Shown one piece after another: positions 24,853-35,300 of a DNA stretch of 64,000 nt. How positions within the stretch are numbered: the first letter of the stretch is position 1; each line of letters begins with the position of its first letter. The translations under genes and the position numbers were made by a program. Below the pieces are notes generated by a model. It worked only from the letters and a program-made list of their open reading frames with translations. It was not told where the DNA came from and did no database searches. Source of the stretch: Flavobacterium magnum (GTDB lineage Bacteria > Bacteroidota > Bacteroidia > Flavobacteriales > Flavobacteriaceae); NCBI RefSeq assembly GCF_003055625.1, contig NZ_CP028811.1, positions 2,666,001-2,730,000 of the forward strand, given 5' to 3'.

Positions 24853-25263
24853 ATGAACCTGCCAACAGGAAAAAAAATCATCCTTTTCGACGGCGTCTGC
24901 AACCTCTGCAACCGCATGGTCCGGTATGTCATTGCGCATGACAAGCGCGATGTCTTTCGGTTTGTGCCGCTGCAATCTGACCTGGGCCGCGAAATCCTGA
25001 CGCACATTGGCATCGATGGCAGCCACTTTGACAGCGTCGTATTGTATGAGCCCGGAAAGGCCTACTTTCGCAAATCTGCGGCGGCTATCGAAATTGCAAA
25101 GGAATTCGGCGGACTGTTCCACCTGAGCGCCATCTTCAAACTCATTCCGGCCCCATTGCGCAACAGCCTGTACGATTACATCGCTAAAAACCGCTACAAA
25201 AGGTACGGCAAACAGGATCGCTGCATGGTTCCAACTCCTGAACTCCGGGCAAAATTCCTTTAA
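24853..25263 (+). CDS. DCC family protein (DUF393, thioredoxin-like)
   Basis: 136 residues. FDGVCNLCNRMVRYVI carries the D-x-x-C-x-x-C signature that names the family, followed by FVPLQSDLGREIL. The fold is thioredoxin-like and the two Cys suggest a thiol-disulfide role, but no substrate is established. It lies 51 bases after mutS2 in the same direction and is followed by a subtype A repeat. Confidence 0.85.
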   Translation: MNLPTGKKIILFDGVCNLCNRMVRYVIAHDKRDVFRFVPLQSDLGREILTHIGIDGSHFDSVVLYEPGKAYFRKSAAAIEIAKEFGGLFHLSAIFKLIPAPLRNSLYDYIAKNRYKRYGKQDRCMVPTPELRAKFL

Positions 25264-25270
25264 GTTTATT

Positions 25271-25353
25271 GGGCGAACGGCCGGGCTGTACGTTCTATCT
25301 TTCCCTAACCCTTTGGGATTAGGAAAAGGATGCCGCTGCCATCCCTGTCGCGG
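25271..25353 (+). repeat. Dispersed intergenic repeat, subtype A, sense copy
   Basis: GGGCGAACGGCCGGGCT, GTACGTTCTATCTTTCC, an imperfect hairpin, AAAAGGATGCCGCTGCC and ATCCCTGTCGCGG. It spans the gap between the DCC gene and the convergent symporter gene, ending directly at the symporter stop codon (25354). Confidence 0.75.
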
Positions 25354-26934
25354 TTACCGGCTGTCTGAAAGCTCCCCTTCCATTTTACTGACTACGGCCG
25401 TGGCAATGCTGTTCCCGACCACATTGGTCGCGCTCCGGCCCATATCCAATATCGGATCGATACCCAACAGTAACGCTATGCCTACTTCCGGGATATTGAA
25501 ACTGGCCAAAGTCCCTGCAATGACCACGAGCGAAGCCCTTGGGACGCCCGCGATGCCCTTGCTTGTGAGCATCAGCACCAGTAACATCGAAATCTGTGTT
25601 TCTAGTGGCAGGTGGATGCCATAAGACTGCGCAATAAAAATCGAGGCAAAAGTCATGTACATCATGCTGCCGTCCAGATTGAACGAATAGCCCAACGGCA
25701 AGACAAAACTTGTAATTTTCGGGCTGCACCCGAAACGCTCCAGTTCGAGCATGGTTTTCGGGAAGGCCGCTTCCGAACTGCTCGTGCTAAACGCCAGTAA
25801 GATCGGGTCCTTGATGCGCCTGAGCAAAACCAATACCCGTTTCCGTATAAAGGCAGAGCCCGCCAAAATCAGGATTCCCCAAAGCACGAGCAAGCCAAAA
25901 TAAAATTCGCTGATAAAAATCGCGTAAGTTGTCAATATCCCGATGCCCTGTTTGCCAATCACTACCGTCATTGCGCCAAAAACAGCGTACGGCGCAAAGT
26001 TCATGATAAAGCCCGTAATCTTTAATATGATATGGGACAGCGAATCCAACGCCTTGATAATGCGTTCGCTTTTTTCACCGAGCGCCGCTGCCGCCACCCC
26101 GAAGAAAATCGAAAAGACCACAATTTGCAGGATTTCGTTATTGGCCATCGATTCGATGAAGCTTTTCGGGAACACGTGTGTCACAAAATCTTTTACGGAC
26201 AACGCGGCCTTATCGATGCCGGTGGCCTGGTTGTCGAGTGGCAAAGCAAGGTGCATGGCCTCACCCGGCTTAAACAGGTTGACCAGGATCATTCCGAGCA
26301 CGAGGCTCATCAGCGAGGCCGAGACAAACCAAAGCATGGTCTTGCCCCCTACCCGTCCGACGGTTTTGATGTCGCCCAGCTTCGCGATGCCCACCACCAG
26401 GGTCGTAAATACGAGCGGCGCTACGATCATCTTAATCAGTCGCAGGAAAATGTCCGCGATAAGCGCAAACCATTCCAGTTTTTTATCGCGGTCCTTCGTC
26501 AGGCTGCTGAGTTTTTCCGCCGCAAAATCTTTCTGCTTTTTTAGTTGGGTGTAAGCTGCGGTCAGTGTATCCTTTCGCGGGACCTTCAGTTGGTTTTCAA
26601 ATTTCGCAATGTAGTCGTCGGTGGTCGCGATCATTTGGTAGGTCGTCCCGAATAAGTCGCCATTTTTGTCGATATCCTGTAACAACCGGGTTTTCACGGC
26701 AGCGTAGCGCGCCATGTTTTTCGCTGCCTGCTTGTAGGCCGCCGTAGTGGTATCAGGAAGGTACGTCTTGATTTCGTTGTTGATGTCTTCGGTTTTTTGC
26801 GAATAAAATTCGATTTTGCCGTTCTCGTCGGCTACGTAAAACTTGTTCAGTATAAATCCGAGTGCGATGCCCAGGACGAGCGCAATGAAGATATTGCGCG
26901 TCAGGTTTGATTTCTTGTTTTCGGGAAGTTCCAT
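25354..26934 (-). CDS. Dicarboxylate/amino acid:cation symporter (DAACS family) with large loop insertion
   Basis: 526 residues, about 100 more than most GltP/DctA proteins. The conserved core is clear: SSSEAAFPKTM (the serine-rich hairpin), SFNLDGSMMYMTFA and the end segment DMGRSATNVVGNSIA with the substrate-binding Asp and Asn. After the first helix (about 13-30) there is a 120-residue charged, coiled-coil-like stretch (for example AAYTQLKKQKDFAAEKLSSL) before the second helix at about 165. It takes up glutamate, aspartate or C4-dicarboxylates with Na+ or H+. The insertion probably lies in the periplasm. Confidence 0.88.
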   Translation of the reverse strand: MELPENKKSNLTRNIFIALVLGIALGFILNKFYVADENGKIEFYSQKTEDINNEIKTYLPDTTTAAYKQAAKNMARYAAVKTRLLQDIDKNGDLFGTTYQMIATTDDYIAKFENQLKVPRKDTLTAAYTQLKKQKDFAAEKLSSLTKDRDKKLEWFALIADIFLRLIKMIVAPLVFTTLVVGIAKLGDIKTVGRVGGKTMLWFVSASLMSLVLGMILVNLFKPGEAMHLALPLDNQATGIDKAALSVKDFVTHVFPKSFIESMANNEILQIVVFSIFFGVAAAALGEKSERIIKALDSLSHIILKITGFIMNFAPYAVFGAMTVVIGKQGIGILTTYAIFISEFYFGLLVLWGILILAGSAFIRKRVLVLLRRIKDPILLAFSTSSSEAAFPKTMLELERFGCSPKITSFVLPLGYSFNLDGSMMYMTFASIFIAQSYGIHLPLETQISMLLVLMLTSKGIAGVPRASLVVIAGTLASFNIPEVGIALLLGIDPILDMGRSATNVVGNSIATAVVSKMEGELSDSR

Positions 26935-26959
26935 AATTCTGGTTTGGTTATTTTGTCAC

Positions 26960-27042
26960 GGATTAGCCCGGATGGAAGCGGCATCCTTTTATTTTTTTCT
27001 TTAAAAAATAAAAGATACAGCGTACAGCCGGAACAGCTCCTA
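26960..27042 (-). repeat. Dispersed intergenic repeat, subtype B, copy in aroC sense orientation
   Basis: On the minus strand it begins on the aroC stop (TAGGAGCTG), then TTCCGGCTGTACGCTGTATC, TTTTATTTTTTAAAG, an A/T-rich hairpin, AAAAGGATGCCGCTTCC and ATCCGGGCTAATCC. It is the third copy that follows a gene in the sense direction. Confidence 0.8.
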
Positions 27043-28098
27043 ATACATTTTATTAATCAGGTAAAAATCGGCCAGCACCATCGCTGCCATGGCCTCCACA
27101 ATGGGGACCGCACGCGGCACAACACAGGGATCGTGGCGTCCTTTACCCTGCATTTCGGCTATGTTGCCCTTGTTGTCAATCGTCTGCTGGGGCTGCATGA
27201 TCGTGGCTACCGGCTTGAATGCCACCCGGAAGTAAATGTCCATGCCGTTCGAGATACCACCCTGTATGCCACCCGACAAATTTGTTTTCGTGGTACCGTC
27301 AGGATTGAACACGTCGTTGTGTTCGCTGCCTTTCATCCTGGCGCCGCAAAAACCGCTGCCGTATTCAAAACCGTGTACGGCATTGATGGAGAGCATCGCC
27401 TTACCCAACTCGGCGTGGAGCTTGTCGAATACCGGCTCGCCAAGGCCCACGGGAACGTGCTGCAAAATACAGGTCACTGTGCCGCCAACCGTATCGCCCT
27501 GTTTGCGGATCTCTCGGATGTAGTCCTCCATTTTGGCCGCTGTGGCTTCATCAGGACACCGCACGGCATTCGATTCAGTTTTCGAGAAGTCGAGCTGCTG
27601 GTAAGGTTTGTCAATGAAGATGTCGCCCACAGACGACACGAAGGCGTTGATTTTTACCTGCGGGATGACCTGTTTTGCGATCGCTCCGGCCACTACCCTG
27701 CTGGCAGTTTCCCGCGCTGAACTGCGTCCGCCGCCGCGATAATCGCGGATGCCGTACTTTTTTTCATAAACGAAGTCCGCGTGGCTGGGGCGATACAGGT
27801 CTTTGATGTGTGCGTAGTCATCGGATTTCTGGTTGCTGTTTGCGATAGTAAACCCTATGGGCGTCCCGGTGGTTTTACCTTCGAAAATTCCGGAAAGGAA
27901 CTGCACTTCGTCTGCTTCCCGACGCTGGGTAACGATGGCCGATTGCCCGGGCCTGCGGCGTTGCATCTCGTGCCGGATTGCCTCAAAATCCAACGTGATG
28001 CCCGGCGGACAGCCGTCGATGATCCCGCCGAGCGCCTCGCCATGTGATTCGCCAAAAGTTGTAATCCTGAAAATCGTACCGAAAGAATTGCCGGCCAT
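27040..28098 (-). CDS. aroC: Chorismate synthase
   Basis: 352 residues. Signature blocks of the family are [18 protein letters not shown] at the start, [12 protein letters not shown] in the middle and the C-terminal [18 protein letters not shown]. It converts 5-enolpyruvylshikimate-3-phosphate to chorismate with reduced FMN in the cytoplasm, the last shared step to the aromatic amino acids. Stand-alone here, with a TAnnTTTG box upstream and a repeat directly at its stop codon. Confidence 0.97.
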   Translation of the reverse strand: MAGNSFGTIFRITTFGESHGEALGGIIDGCPPGITLDFEAIRHEMQRRRPGQSAIVTQRREADEVQFLSGIFEGKTTGTPIGFTIANSNQKSDDYAHIKDLYRPSHADFVYEKKYGIRDYRGGGRSSARETASRVVAGAIAKQVIPQVKINAFVSSVGDIFIDKPYQQLDFSKTESNAVRCPDEATAAKMEDYIREIRKQGDTVGGTVTCILQHVPVGLGEPVFDKLHAELGKAMLSINAVHGFEYGSGFCGARMKGSEHNDVFNPDGTTKTNLSGGIQGGISNGMDIYFRVAFKPVATIMQPQQTIDNKGNIAEMQGKGRHDPCVVPRAVPIVEAMAAMVLADFYLINKMY

Positions 28099-28114
28099 TG
28101 GTTTTGGTTTTTTA

Positions 28115-28122
28115 CAAATGTA
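28115..28122 (-). promoter_or_regulatory. Candidate -7 box of aroC
   Basis: The minus strand reads TACATTTG (TAnnTTTG), 16 bases before the aroC ATG. Confidence 0.5.
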
Positions 28123-28277
28123 GGGAATTAGAAAATGTGATAATTATAAAATCCAACAATCAAAGCGTCGGTTCGTGATCCGTTTGTGAGGCTTTGCTAC
28201 CGACTATTTGTTTAATTCTTAACAAAGCGCTGATGTTCGGTTTACACTGGCATGCTTTATTTGTAAAACTTCAATTT

Positions 28278-29105
28278 ATGAAAAAAAGAGCCGTTGAACT
28301 GGTAGTGATTTCCGATGTGCATCTTGGAACTTATGGGTGCCACGCCAAGGAATTGCACCGCTATCTTTCAACAATCAAACCCAAAACGCTGGTCCTGAAC
28401 GGTGACATCGTAGACATCTGGCAATTCCGGAAATCGTACTTCCCGAAATCGCATCTGAAGGTAGTGAAGAAAATCCTCGATCTGGCAACCAAAGGCACGA
28501 AAGTGTACTATCTCACGGGGAACCATGACGAAATGCTGAGAAAGTTCAGTGAGGCCCATTTCGGAAACTTTTCGATTGCGGATAAACTGCTCCTCGACCT
28601 CGATGGAAAAAAAGCATGGATTTTTCATGGGGATGTGTTCGACGCGTCGGTACACCATGCCAAGTGGATTGCCAAATTGGGCGGCATCGGATATGATTAC
28701 CTGATCCTGATGAACCGCCTGGTGAACTGGTGCCTTGCCAGGATGGGTCGCGACCCGTATTCTTTTTCCAAAAAAATTAAGGCCAGCGTGAAAAAGGCGG
28801 TCCGGTTCATTTCCGATTTTGAGCAGACCGCTGCCGATATCGCCCTCGAGAAAGGATATGATTACGTGATCTGTGGGCACATACACGAACCCAATATCGT
28901 ACGGAAATCGGACAAACGCGGCGAAACCATGTACCTGAATTCGGGGGACTGGATTGAAAATCTCACCGCACTGGAATACAACAGGAAACGATGGAAGCTG
29001 TACCAGTATAGTGACGACCCGCTGTTAAAGGAAGTCGACTACTTTGAACTCGAAGACCAACTCGGGCGCGAACTGGCGCAATATTCGATTTTTTTGAAAA
29101 ATTAG
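28278..29105 (+). CDS. Calcineurin-like phosphoesterase, UDP-2,3-diacylglucosamine hydrolase-like
   Basis: 275 residues from the ATG at 28278; an extension to 28194 adds an unlikely N-terminus. The five metallophosphoesterase blocks are all present: SDVHLG, NGDIVD, GNHDE, HGDVFD and CGHIHEP. The layout is that of LpxH/LpxH2-type enzymes that split UDP-2,3-diacylglucosamine in lipid A synthesis at the inner membrane face, but plain metallophosphoesterases share these motifs. No other lpx gene is nearby. Confidence 0.78.
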   Translation: MKKRAVELVVISDVHLGTYGCHAKELHRYLSTIKPKTLVLNGDIVDIWQFRKSYFPKSHLKVVKKILDLATKGTKVYYLTGNHDEMLRKFSEAHFGNFSIADKLLLDLDGKKAWIFHGDVFDASVHHAKWIAKLGGIGYDYLILMNRLVNWCLARMGRDPYSFSKKIKASVKKAVRFISDFEQTAADIALEKGYDYVICGHIHEPNIVRKSDKRGETMYLNSGDWIENLTALEYNRKRWKLYQYSDDPLLKEVDYFELEDQLGRELAQYSIFLKN

Positions 29106-29145
29106 TCTGTTTTGTTTACTTTAGCGGCAAACAAAACTCAAATTC

Positions 29146-29949
29146 ATGAAAAACAAGATGTTATTACTGGCCGCGGCATTCGGATTGCTGGCCTCCTGCT
29201 CGAATAGTGACGATTCCTCCGGCCCGGTCACAGAAACCGATTATATGCCCATAACGGCCAATAATTACTGGGTTTACGATGTAAGCGGAACAAATAACAT
29301 TAGCGGAAGGGACTCACTTTATGTGGGTAATGATACCGTCATCAGCGCCAACACGTATAAAAAATTACGGACACTTGCGCTGCCGACCGGTTTCTTTTCG
29401 AACTCCTTAAGGAACAATGCCGTCCGCGAAGCCAACGGGAAGCTCTACCTGACCGGTAATGCAGGTTTAAATTTCGGAGACGCCCTGCCGGTAGAGGTTG
29501 CTGTCAGTGATCTCGTGATTTTTGATAAAAATGCGGCTGCAAACCAACAGCTCGGCATGGTTTCCGGAACGTTGCAGCAGGATGTACAGGGATTTCCCGT
29601 GACGATAAACTACACGTTAAAATCGGTAGCTGACGGGGATATGGCAACTTTTACTGCGCCCGACACCACAGTATATACCGACGTCAAGAAAGTCAAAACG
29701 ATATTGAATCTGACCATCTCTGCCTCATTCGGCGGATTTCCTTTCAACATCATGCCTACTCAGGACGTCGTGACATCAACACAATACTATGCTGAGGGCA
29801 TCGGCATGGTCTATGCCAATACCGACGTGAATTATCAGCTCGCCGATTTATCGCTGTTGCAAATCGAACTGCCGATCCCGCAGTCAGGCAGCCAGAACAT
29901 CAAGGAAGTGCTGGACACCTATTTCATAGCCCAATTAACGACAAATTAA
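29146..29949 (+). CDS. Lipoprotein of unknown function
   Basis: 267 residues with a lipoprotein signal (MLLLAAAFGLLASC, lipobox LLASC) and a Ser/Asp-rich linker (SNSDDSSGP). The mature part is Thr- and Val-rich and predicted beta-structured, beginning DYMPITANNYWVYDV, a start seen in many Bacteroidetes lipoproteins of unknown role. Expected at the outer membrane, inner face. Single gene with a terminator. Confidence 0.7.
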   Translation: MKNKMLLLAAAFGLLASCSNSDDSSGPVTETDYMPITANNYWVYDVSGTNNISGRDSLYVGNDTVISANTYKKLRTLALPTGFFSNSLRNNAVREANGKLYLTGNAGLNFGDALPVEVAVSDLVIFDKNAAANQQLGMVSGTLQQDVQGFPVTINYTLKSVADGDMATFTAPDTTVYTDVKKVKTILNLTISASFGGFPFNIMPTQDVVTSTQYYAEGIGMVYANTDVNYQLADLSLLQIELPIPQSGSQNIKEVLDTYFIAQLTTN

Positions 29950-29969
29950 GACACATACCACTTTACAAC

Positions 29970-29999
29970 GAAGGCTGTCAATTTTGGCAGCCTTCTTTA
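29970..29999 (+). terminator. Terminator after the lipoprotein gene
   Basis: GAAGGCTG, loop TCAATTTTGG, CAGCCTTC, then TTTATT. Perfect 8-bp stem. Confidence 0.8.
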
Positions 30000-30050
30000 T
30001 TTATAAAATTTAAGCAGAAATTTCATAACAAATGTATATGGGGTAAGGGC

Positions 30051-30058
30051 TACTTTTG
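30051..30058 (+). promoter_or_regulatory. Candidate -7 box of the small outer membrane protein gene
   Basis: TACTTTTG matches TAnnTTTG; the ATG lies 66 bases downstream at 30124, so the leader would be around 60 bases. Confidence 0.4.
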
Positions 30059-30123
30059 ACTTGAATTACATCGGTGCCTTTAAAGTGCCTGCAATTTAAA
30101 ACTAACCTTAAAAAACAATTATT

Positions 30124-30618
30124 ATGAAGAGACTGATTTTGTCTGCTGTAATGCTGCTCGGATTGGCATTCAGCGCTGAAGCACAGGATGTTTCAAAAAA
30201 CGCACTCGGTTTGCGTTTGGGCGACAATGACGGATTCGGTGGGGAGATTTCCTACCAGCGTCGTTTCTCAGGAAACAACCGTTTGGAATTGGACCTGGGA
30301 TGGCGTGACAACAAGAACTATGATGCCTACAAACTTGTGGGTGTTTACCAATGGTTCTGGAATATCGATGGCGGCTTCTACTGGTTTGCCGGCGTGGGTG
30401 GCGGACTCGGAAGCTACAGCATTGACAACCCACCTCCGGGATTTGACGATGATAACGGCACTTTCCTGGTCGCTGCGGGAGATCTGGGAATCGAGTATAA
30501 CTTTGATATCCCGTTGCAGATCTCTCTTGACATCCGTCCGGAATTGTATTTCGGCGATGAATTCAGGGACGACGATTTCGGACCGGATATCGCACTCGGC
30601 ATCAGGTTCAGGTTCTAG
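30124..30618 (+). CDS. Small outer membrane beta-barrel protein
   Basis: 164 residues with a signal peptide (MKRLILSAVMLLGLAFSAEAQ). The mature chain alternates short beta strands with aromatic belts (YQRRFSGNNRLELDLGWR, WFWNIDGGFYWFAGVGGGLG) and ends in GIRFRF, a C-terminal aromatic strand typical of barrels inserted by BAM. About eight strands fit the length. Function unknown; not obviously OmpW or OprF. Confidence 0.75.
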   Translation: MKRLILSAVMLLGLAFSAEAQDVSKNALGLRLGDNDGFGGEISYQRRFSGNNRLELDLGWRDNKNYDAYKLVGVYQWFWNIDGGFYWFAGVGGGLGSYSIDNPPPGFDDDNGTFLVAAGDLGIEYNFDIPLQISLDIRPELYFGDEFRDDDFGPDIALGIRFRF

Positions 30619-30629
30619 CATATAATAGA

Positions 30630-30658
30630 AATCCCGCTTCAACGAGCGGGATTTTTTT
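30630..30658. terminator. Bidirectional terminator between convergent genes
   Basis: AATCCCGCT, short loop, AGCGGGATT and a run of seven T on the plus strand. It overlaps the last codon of the minus-strand PrcB-like gene. Confidence 0.85.
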
Positions 30659-31082
30659 ATTCCTCAAACAGGATTTCTTTTTTGGAATTGATCTTGACGA
30701 TCGTAAACGGCGTCGTCAGCGACTCGGTGACCATCGCGCCGGGTTTCGGTGCGGTCTCCTTGACAGTAATCACAATATTGGTGCTCGTTTCGGTGACTTT
30801 TTCTACGCCGATGCTGTAACCACCGGTACTTTTTTCACCCGCACTCAGGATGACAAAATTGGAAGTATCAATGTCTGTCGGCTTGATCTTCTTTTTCAGT
30901 GCCGGATCATTTTTGATCATCTTGAATTCGTTCGGTTCCGATATAATTTCATAAAACCTGATTTGTGCCCCGCCGGTACTTCTTTCGGCCAACACTTCGT
31001 ATAAGGGGGTTTCAGCAGCAGTTTTCACCGTTTTACAGGAAAAAGCCGAGGCTGCGATCAATACTAATACAATCTTTTTCAT
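30657..31082 (-). CDS. PrcB-like lipoprotein
   Basis: 141 residues with signal MKKIVLVLIAASAFSC (lipobox SAFSC). The C-terminal part FVILSAGEKSTGGYSIGVEKV matches the PrcB_C domain, whose conserved core is a KxTGGYxI turn; PrcB was first described as a partner of a secreted protease. Here no protease gene is adjacent. Its ATG overlaps the bshA stop (ATGA), so it is translated with bshA. Confidence 0.75.
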   Translation of the reverse strand: MKKIVLVLIAASAFSCKTVKTAAETPLYEVLAERSTGGAQIRFYEIISEPNEFKMIKNDPALKKKIKPTDIDTSNFVILSAGEKSTGGYSIGVEKVTETSTNIVITVKETAPKPGAMVTESLTTPFTIVKINSKKEILFEE

Positions 31083-32215
31083 AAGGCAATCTTTGATAAG
31101 GCCTGTTGGTAAAGCGCTTCGTACAACGGCAGGATGTTCTGGATGTCGAACTGTTTTGCCACGTCAAGCGCATTTTTCTTGAATGATGATAACGCTGCAT
31201 CATCAGATAATATTTTAACCGCGTTGGCTGCCATGGCATCGGTGTCTCCCACATCGCTCAGGAAACCGGAAATACCATCGAAATTGACTTCAGGCAACCC
31301 GCCCGAATTGCTGGAAATCACCGGCACGCTCCAGGCCATCGCTTCCAGGGCGGCAAGTCCGAAACTTTCAGTTTCTGAAGGAAGCAGGAATAAATCCGTG
31401 TAGCTCAGGATGCGGTCGATTTCGTTGCTGTTTCCGAAAAAAATCACTTTGTCGCTGATGCCAAGCCTGGCGCAGTGCTGCTCCGCTTTTATTTTTTCCG
31501 GACCATCGCCCACCATCATCAATTTGGCCGGGATCTGTTGTTGGATTTTATAAAAAATATCCACCACATCCGGAATCCTTTTCACTTTCCGGAAATTACT
31601 GATGTGTGTGACAATTCGCTCGCCTGGCTTTGCCATGACCGACCTGTGGCAGGGAATACTGGAGTCGTCGAGATTTTTGTCGAGCTCAATGAAGTTAGGG
31701 ATGACATGGATTTCCTTCCTGACGTCAAAAAGGTTGTAAGTGTCTTCCTTAAGGCTCTGTGAGACAGAGGTTACGATATCCGACTTGTTGATGCTGAAAG
31801 TCACCGCAGGCTTGTAAAACGGATGGCTGCCCACAAGGGTAATGTCTGTTCCATGTAAAGTCGTGACCATAGGAATCCTGATGCCTTCGCTTTTAAGCAT
31901 CTGTTTTGCCATGTAGCCGGCGTACGCGTGCGGAATGGCATAGTGTACGTGCAGCAATTCAATTTTATACAGTTTCACCATATCGACCAGCTTGCTCGAA
32001 AGCGCGAGCTCGTAAGGCTGGTAGTGAAACAATGGGTATTCAGGGACATTGACTTCGTGGTAGTGGATGTTGGAATTTAAAAGCGCCAGCCTCACGGGCT
32101 GCCGGTACGTAATGAAGTGAATTTCATGTCCGCGCCTTGCGAGTTCAAGCCCCAATTCCGTAGCAACGACACCACTCCCGCCGAATGTCGGATAACAGAC
32201 AATTGCAATTTTCAT
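31079..32215 (-). CDS. bshA: N-acetyl-alpha-D-glucosaminyl L-malate synthase
   Basis: 378 residues of the GT4 glycosyltransferase fold. MKIAIVCYPTFGGSGVVATELG is the BshA signature start, followed by LHVHYAIPHAYAGYMAKQ and the nucleotide-sugar site SETESFGLAALEAMAWSVPVI. It joins UDP-GlcNAc and L-malate in the first step of bacillithiol synthesis in the cytoplasm; bshB and bshC are not in this window. First of a two-gene minus-strand unit with the PrcB-like gene. Confidence 0.93.
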   Translation of the reverse strand: MKIAIVCYPTFGGSGVVATELGLELARRGHEIHFITYRQPVRLALLNSNIHYHEVNVPEYPLFHYQPYELALSSKLVDMVKLYKIELLHVHYAIPHAYAGYMAKQMLKSEGIRIPMVTTLHGTDITLVGSHPFYKPAVTFSINKSDIVTSVSQSLKEDTYNLFDVRKEIHVIPNFIELDKNLDDSSIPCHRSVMAKPGERIVTHISNFRKVKRIPDVVDIFYKIQQQIPAKLMMVGDGPEKIKAEQHCARLGISDKVIFFGNSNEIDRILSYTDLFLLPSETESFGLAALEAMAWSVPVISSNSGGLPEVNFDGISGFLSDVGDTDAMAANAVKILSDDAALSSFKKNALDVAKQFDIQNILPLYEALYQQALSKIAL

Positions 32216-32349
32216 TTTTTGGTTTTAGTGTAACGAATGTAAGAAAAAAGCGGCTTGGGTTTGGAACTTTTGCGTTAAAAAACGGGTATCACAGCCGTTG
32301 TATGAGTGGAAAATGTGGTGCCGATATGATTACAGCGACGTGTCCCTGA

Positions 32350-35300
32350 TTATTTTATAATGGCCTGCTGTATGACTTTCTGTATGTCTTCGCGTATGTT
32401 GTTCTTAGATAGCGCGTTAGGTGCCGAAGCGTCAGGGTACGTGCGATTTGAAAGGAACACATAAACAATGTCGGTCTCAGGGTCGGCCCAGGCGTAAGTT
32501 CCGGTAAATCCGGTGTGCCCAAAGCTCAACGATGATACACATCCGCATGTCGGCCCCTGCGTTCCCGGCAACTGCTGCTTATCAAATCCCAAAGCCCTGC
32601 GGTTGCCGTCTGCACAAAAATAGCAGGTGTTGAAATCATCGAAGGTTTTCTCGCCGAAGAAGGTGTGCCCGCCGTAATGCCCTTTCTGAAGATACATCTG
32701 CATTATTTTTGCGACGTCCATGGCATTGGAAAACAATCCCGCATGGCCTGCAACGCCACCCTCCATTGCTGCAGCCATATCGTGGACGTAACCCTGCAAA
32801 ACCTGATGGCGGAAATAATTGTCAATTTCTGTTGGCGGAATGTCCGCTTTGAGGAATTTTTGCAATGGATTGAACAACGTGTTGTTTGCACCTAAAAAAC
32901 GATAAAAGTTTTCGTAAGCCTGAGCGTCCAGTGTCTTATGGTTGATTTTCTCCAGATACTCTTTCAGGATCAGGAACGTAAAATCGCTATACTTGTATTC
33001 CTTCTTCGGTATGAGCCTGCTGTTTGCGATTGCTTTCATGATGGTGTCATTATAGTCCTTCAGGATATAAAGACTGTCTGCGACCTGCCTCGAAAACATG
33101 GCGTCGGGTACTTTACTGTAGTATTTTGGCAACGGTATTTTATTGGAGTCCAAAGTAGATTTATAGAAAGGGATCCACGCCTCAAACCTTGCGTAATGTG
33201 AAAGCAGTTCCTTGAAGGTGATGTCTTTCTTGTCTGTATTGGCAAATACAGGTAGCATGCTGCCAAGTTTGGAATCAAGCGTCACTTTTCCTTTGTCGTA
33301 AGCCTGCATGACATTAGGCAATGTGGCCAGGATTTTCGTGAGCGATGCCACGTCATACACGTCTGAATTGCGTACTTTCCTTGTATTGTCGTACGTATGG
33401 TAGCCGAAAGATTTCTGGTAAATCACTTTCCCCTTACGCGCGACGAGCACTTGGGCACCCGGAGTCATTTTCGCATCAATGGCTTTTTGCGCTATGGCGT
33501 CAATTTTTGCAAGGACCTGCGGATTCATGTCCACGTTTTCGGGCGCCGTGAAACCAAGTCGGTCCAGTTTTTGTGTTGCCAGCCCATGATTTACCCGAAA
33601 TTCGTTGTTGATGGTTACCGGCAGTTTTCCCTTGGCATCAATGGCACCGAAAATCAGCTCAGCCGAAACTTCCTGGGCCACATCGGAATTTTGATACGAA
33701 ACGATCAATCCTTCGATTTCGGCGAAATCAGGAATTGCAGAAAGCGAATACGGTTTGGTGAAAACGTCAAGGATTACTTTATTTTGTTTGGCGAGCTGGC
33801 TTACCCACTGGATTTCAGTATCCGTGAACGCATGATTTTTCCAGGCCTTGTCCGATTTGTGGAAACCGACAACGACCAGGTCAAAATCTTTGAGCTTTAC
33901 GTTCAGTGAATCGATGTTCGGGTCAGCGAGTTCGGTTACGTCAGCGTATTTTTTCAACGTCGTAACAAACGCCGTATTGTTGTCATCGCCAAGCTTTACA
34001 TAAGCGATGCGCGTCTTTTCTACGCTTTTTATCGGAAGTACGTCGGCCGCATTCTTGAGTACGGTGATGGCATTTTCATACAACTGGTATTGCAGCGCCG
34101 TATTTTCGGACGGATTAATATCAGCGGAAAGGTTAGCCGTATTGATCGGCTTGTAGTGGTTCAATCCCGCTTTGTATTTGAATTTCAGGATTTTCTTCAC
34201 CGAGTAGGCCAGCCTCTCTTCCGAAAAAAGCGAATCCTGGTAGGCAACGCACAATTTTTCCATCGCGGTGGGCACGTCTTCAGCACAAAGGAGCATGTCG
34301 TTTCCTGCCAGAAATGCCTCCAGGTCTATTTCCCCAGGCTTGCGATAGTTCGATGCGGCTTTCATATTCAATGCATCGGTGAAAACCAAACCGTCAAAGC
34401 CCATTTCCTTCTGCAGCAAATCGGTCACCACATTATAGGAAATGGAGGATGGATAACTTGCACGGGGCTCAAGGCTTGGAACATTGAGGTGCGCAACCAT
34501 CACCGAAACCAATCCTTCATCAAACATTTGCCTGTAAGGATAAAGTTCTACCTGCTCCAGCCGTTCTTTCGTAAAATTCACCAGCGGGAGCGCGTAATGC
34601 GAATCGGTTTCCGTGTCGCCATGCCCAGGGAAATGTTTTCCGGTGGAGAACACATTTTCTCCCTGAACACCTTTCATCAGCGCAATAGCGGAAGCCGTAA
34701 CGTTCGTTTTATCCTCTCCAAAAGAACGGAAGCCAATGATCGGGTTTTTCGGATTGGTGTTGATGTCCAATACCGGCGCAAAATTAAAATTGATGCCCAG
34801 CCGCTTACTCTCTTTTCCCATCTGGGTTCCGACTTTCCGGATCAGTTCCTTGTCCCTGATGGCGCCAAGGGTCATATTCCACGGGAAGCGATAGGTGGAA
34901 TCGAGGCGCATGCTTACACCCCATTCCGCATCGATGGCGATAAACAACGGGATTTTGGATTTTGATTGGAAGCGGTTGGTGAGCCTGGCCTGTCTGCCCG
35001 GACCACCCTGAAAGAAAATCAATCCGCCGATCTTGTAATTTCGGATCATGCGGTCAATCATATTGTAATGGACGGAATCCTTGTTGGAATAGGCTGAAAT
35101 CATGAACAGCTGCCCCAACTTTTCCTCAAATGTCATTTTGCCGTAAATGCTGTCTACCCATTTGTTCTGCGCATCGGAATCCCTGAGAAATGGAAATTTC
35201 TCGTTTCGGCCGGCGTTCGACTTCCCGATTTCATCCTGCCTGAACTCGTGGATCGTATCGCCTTTATGGGCGACGGGCTTGGCCTGCAGGCTTTTCCTGG

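Noticed and set aside
34090..34965. 291-codon plus-strand frame opposite the GH3 gene
   Set aside because: Antisense to the NagZ-like domain; no recognisable protein features.
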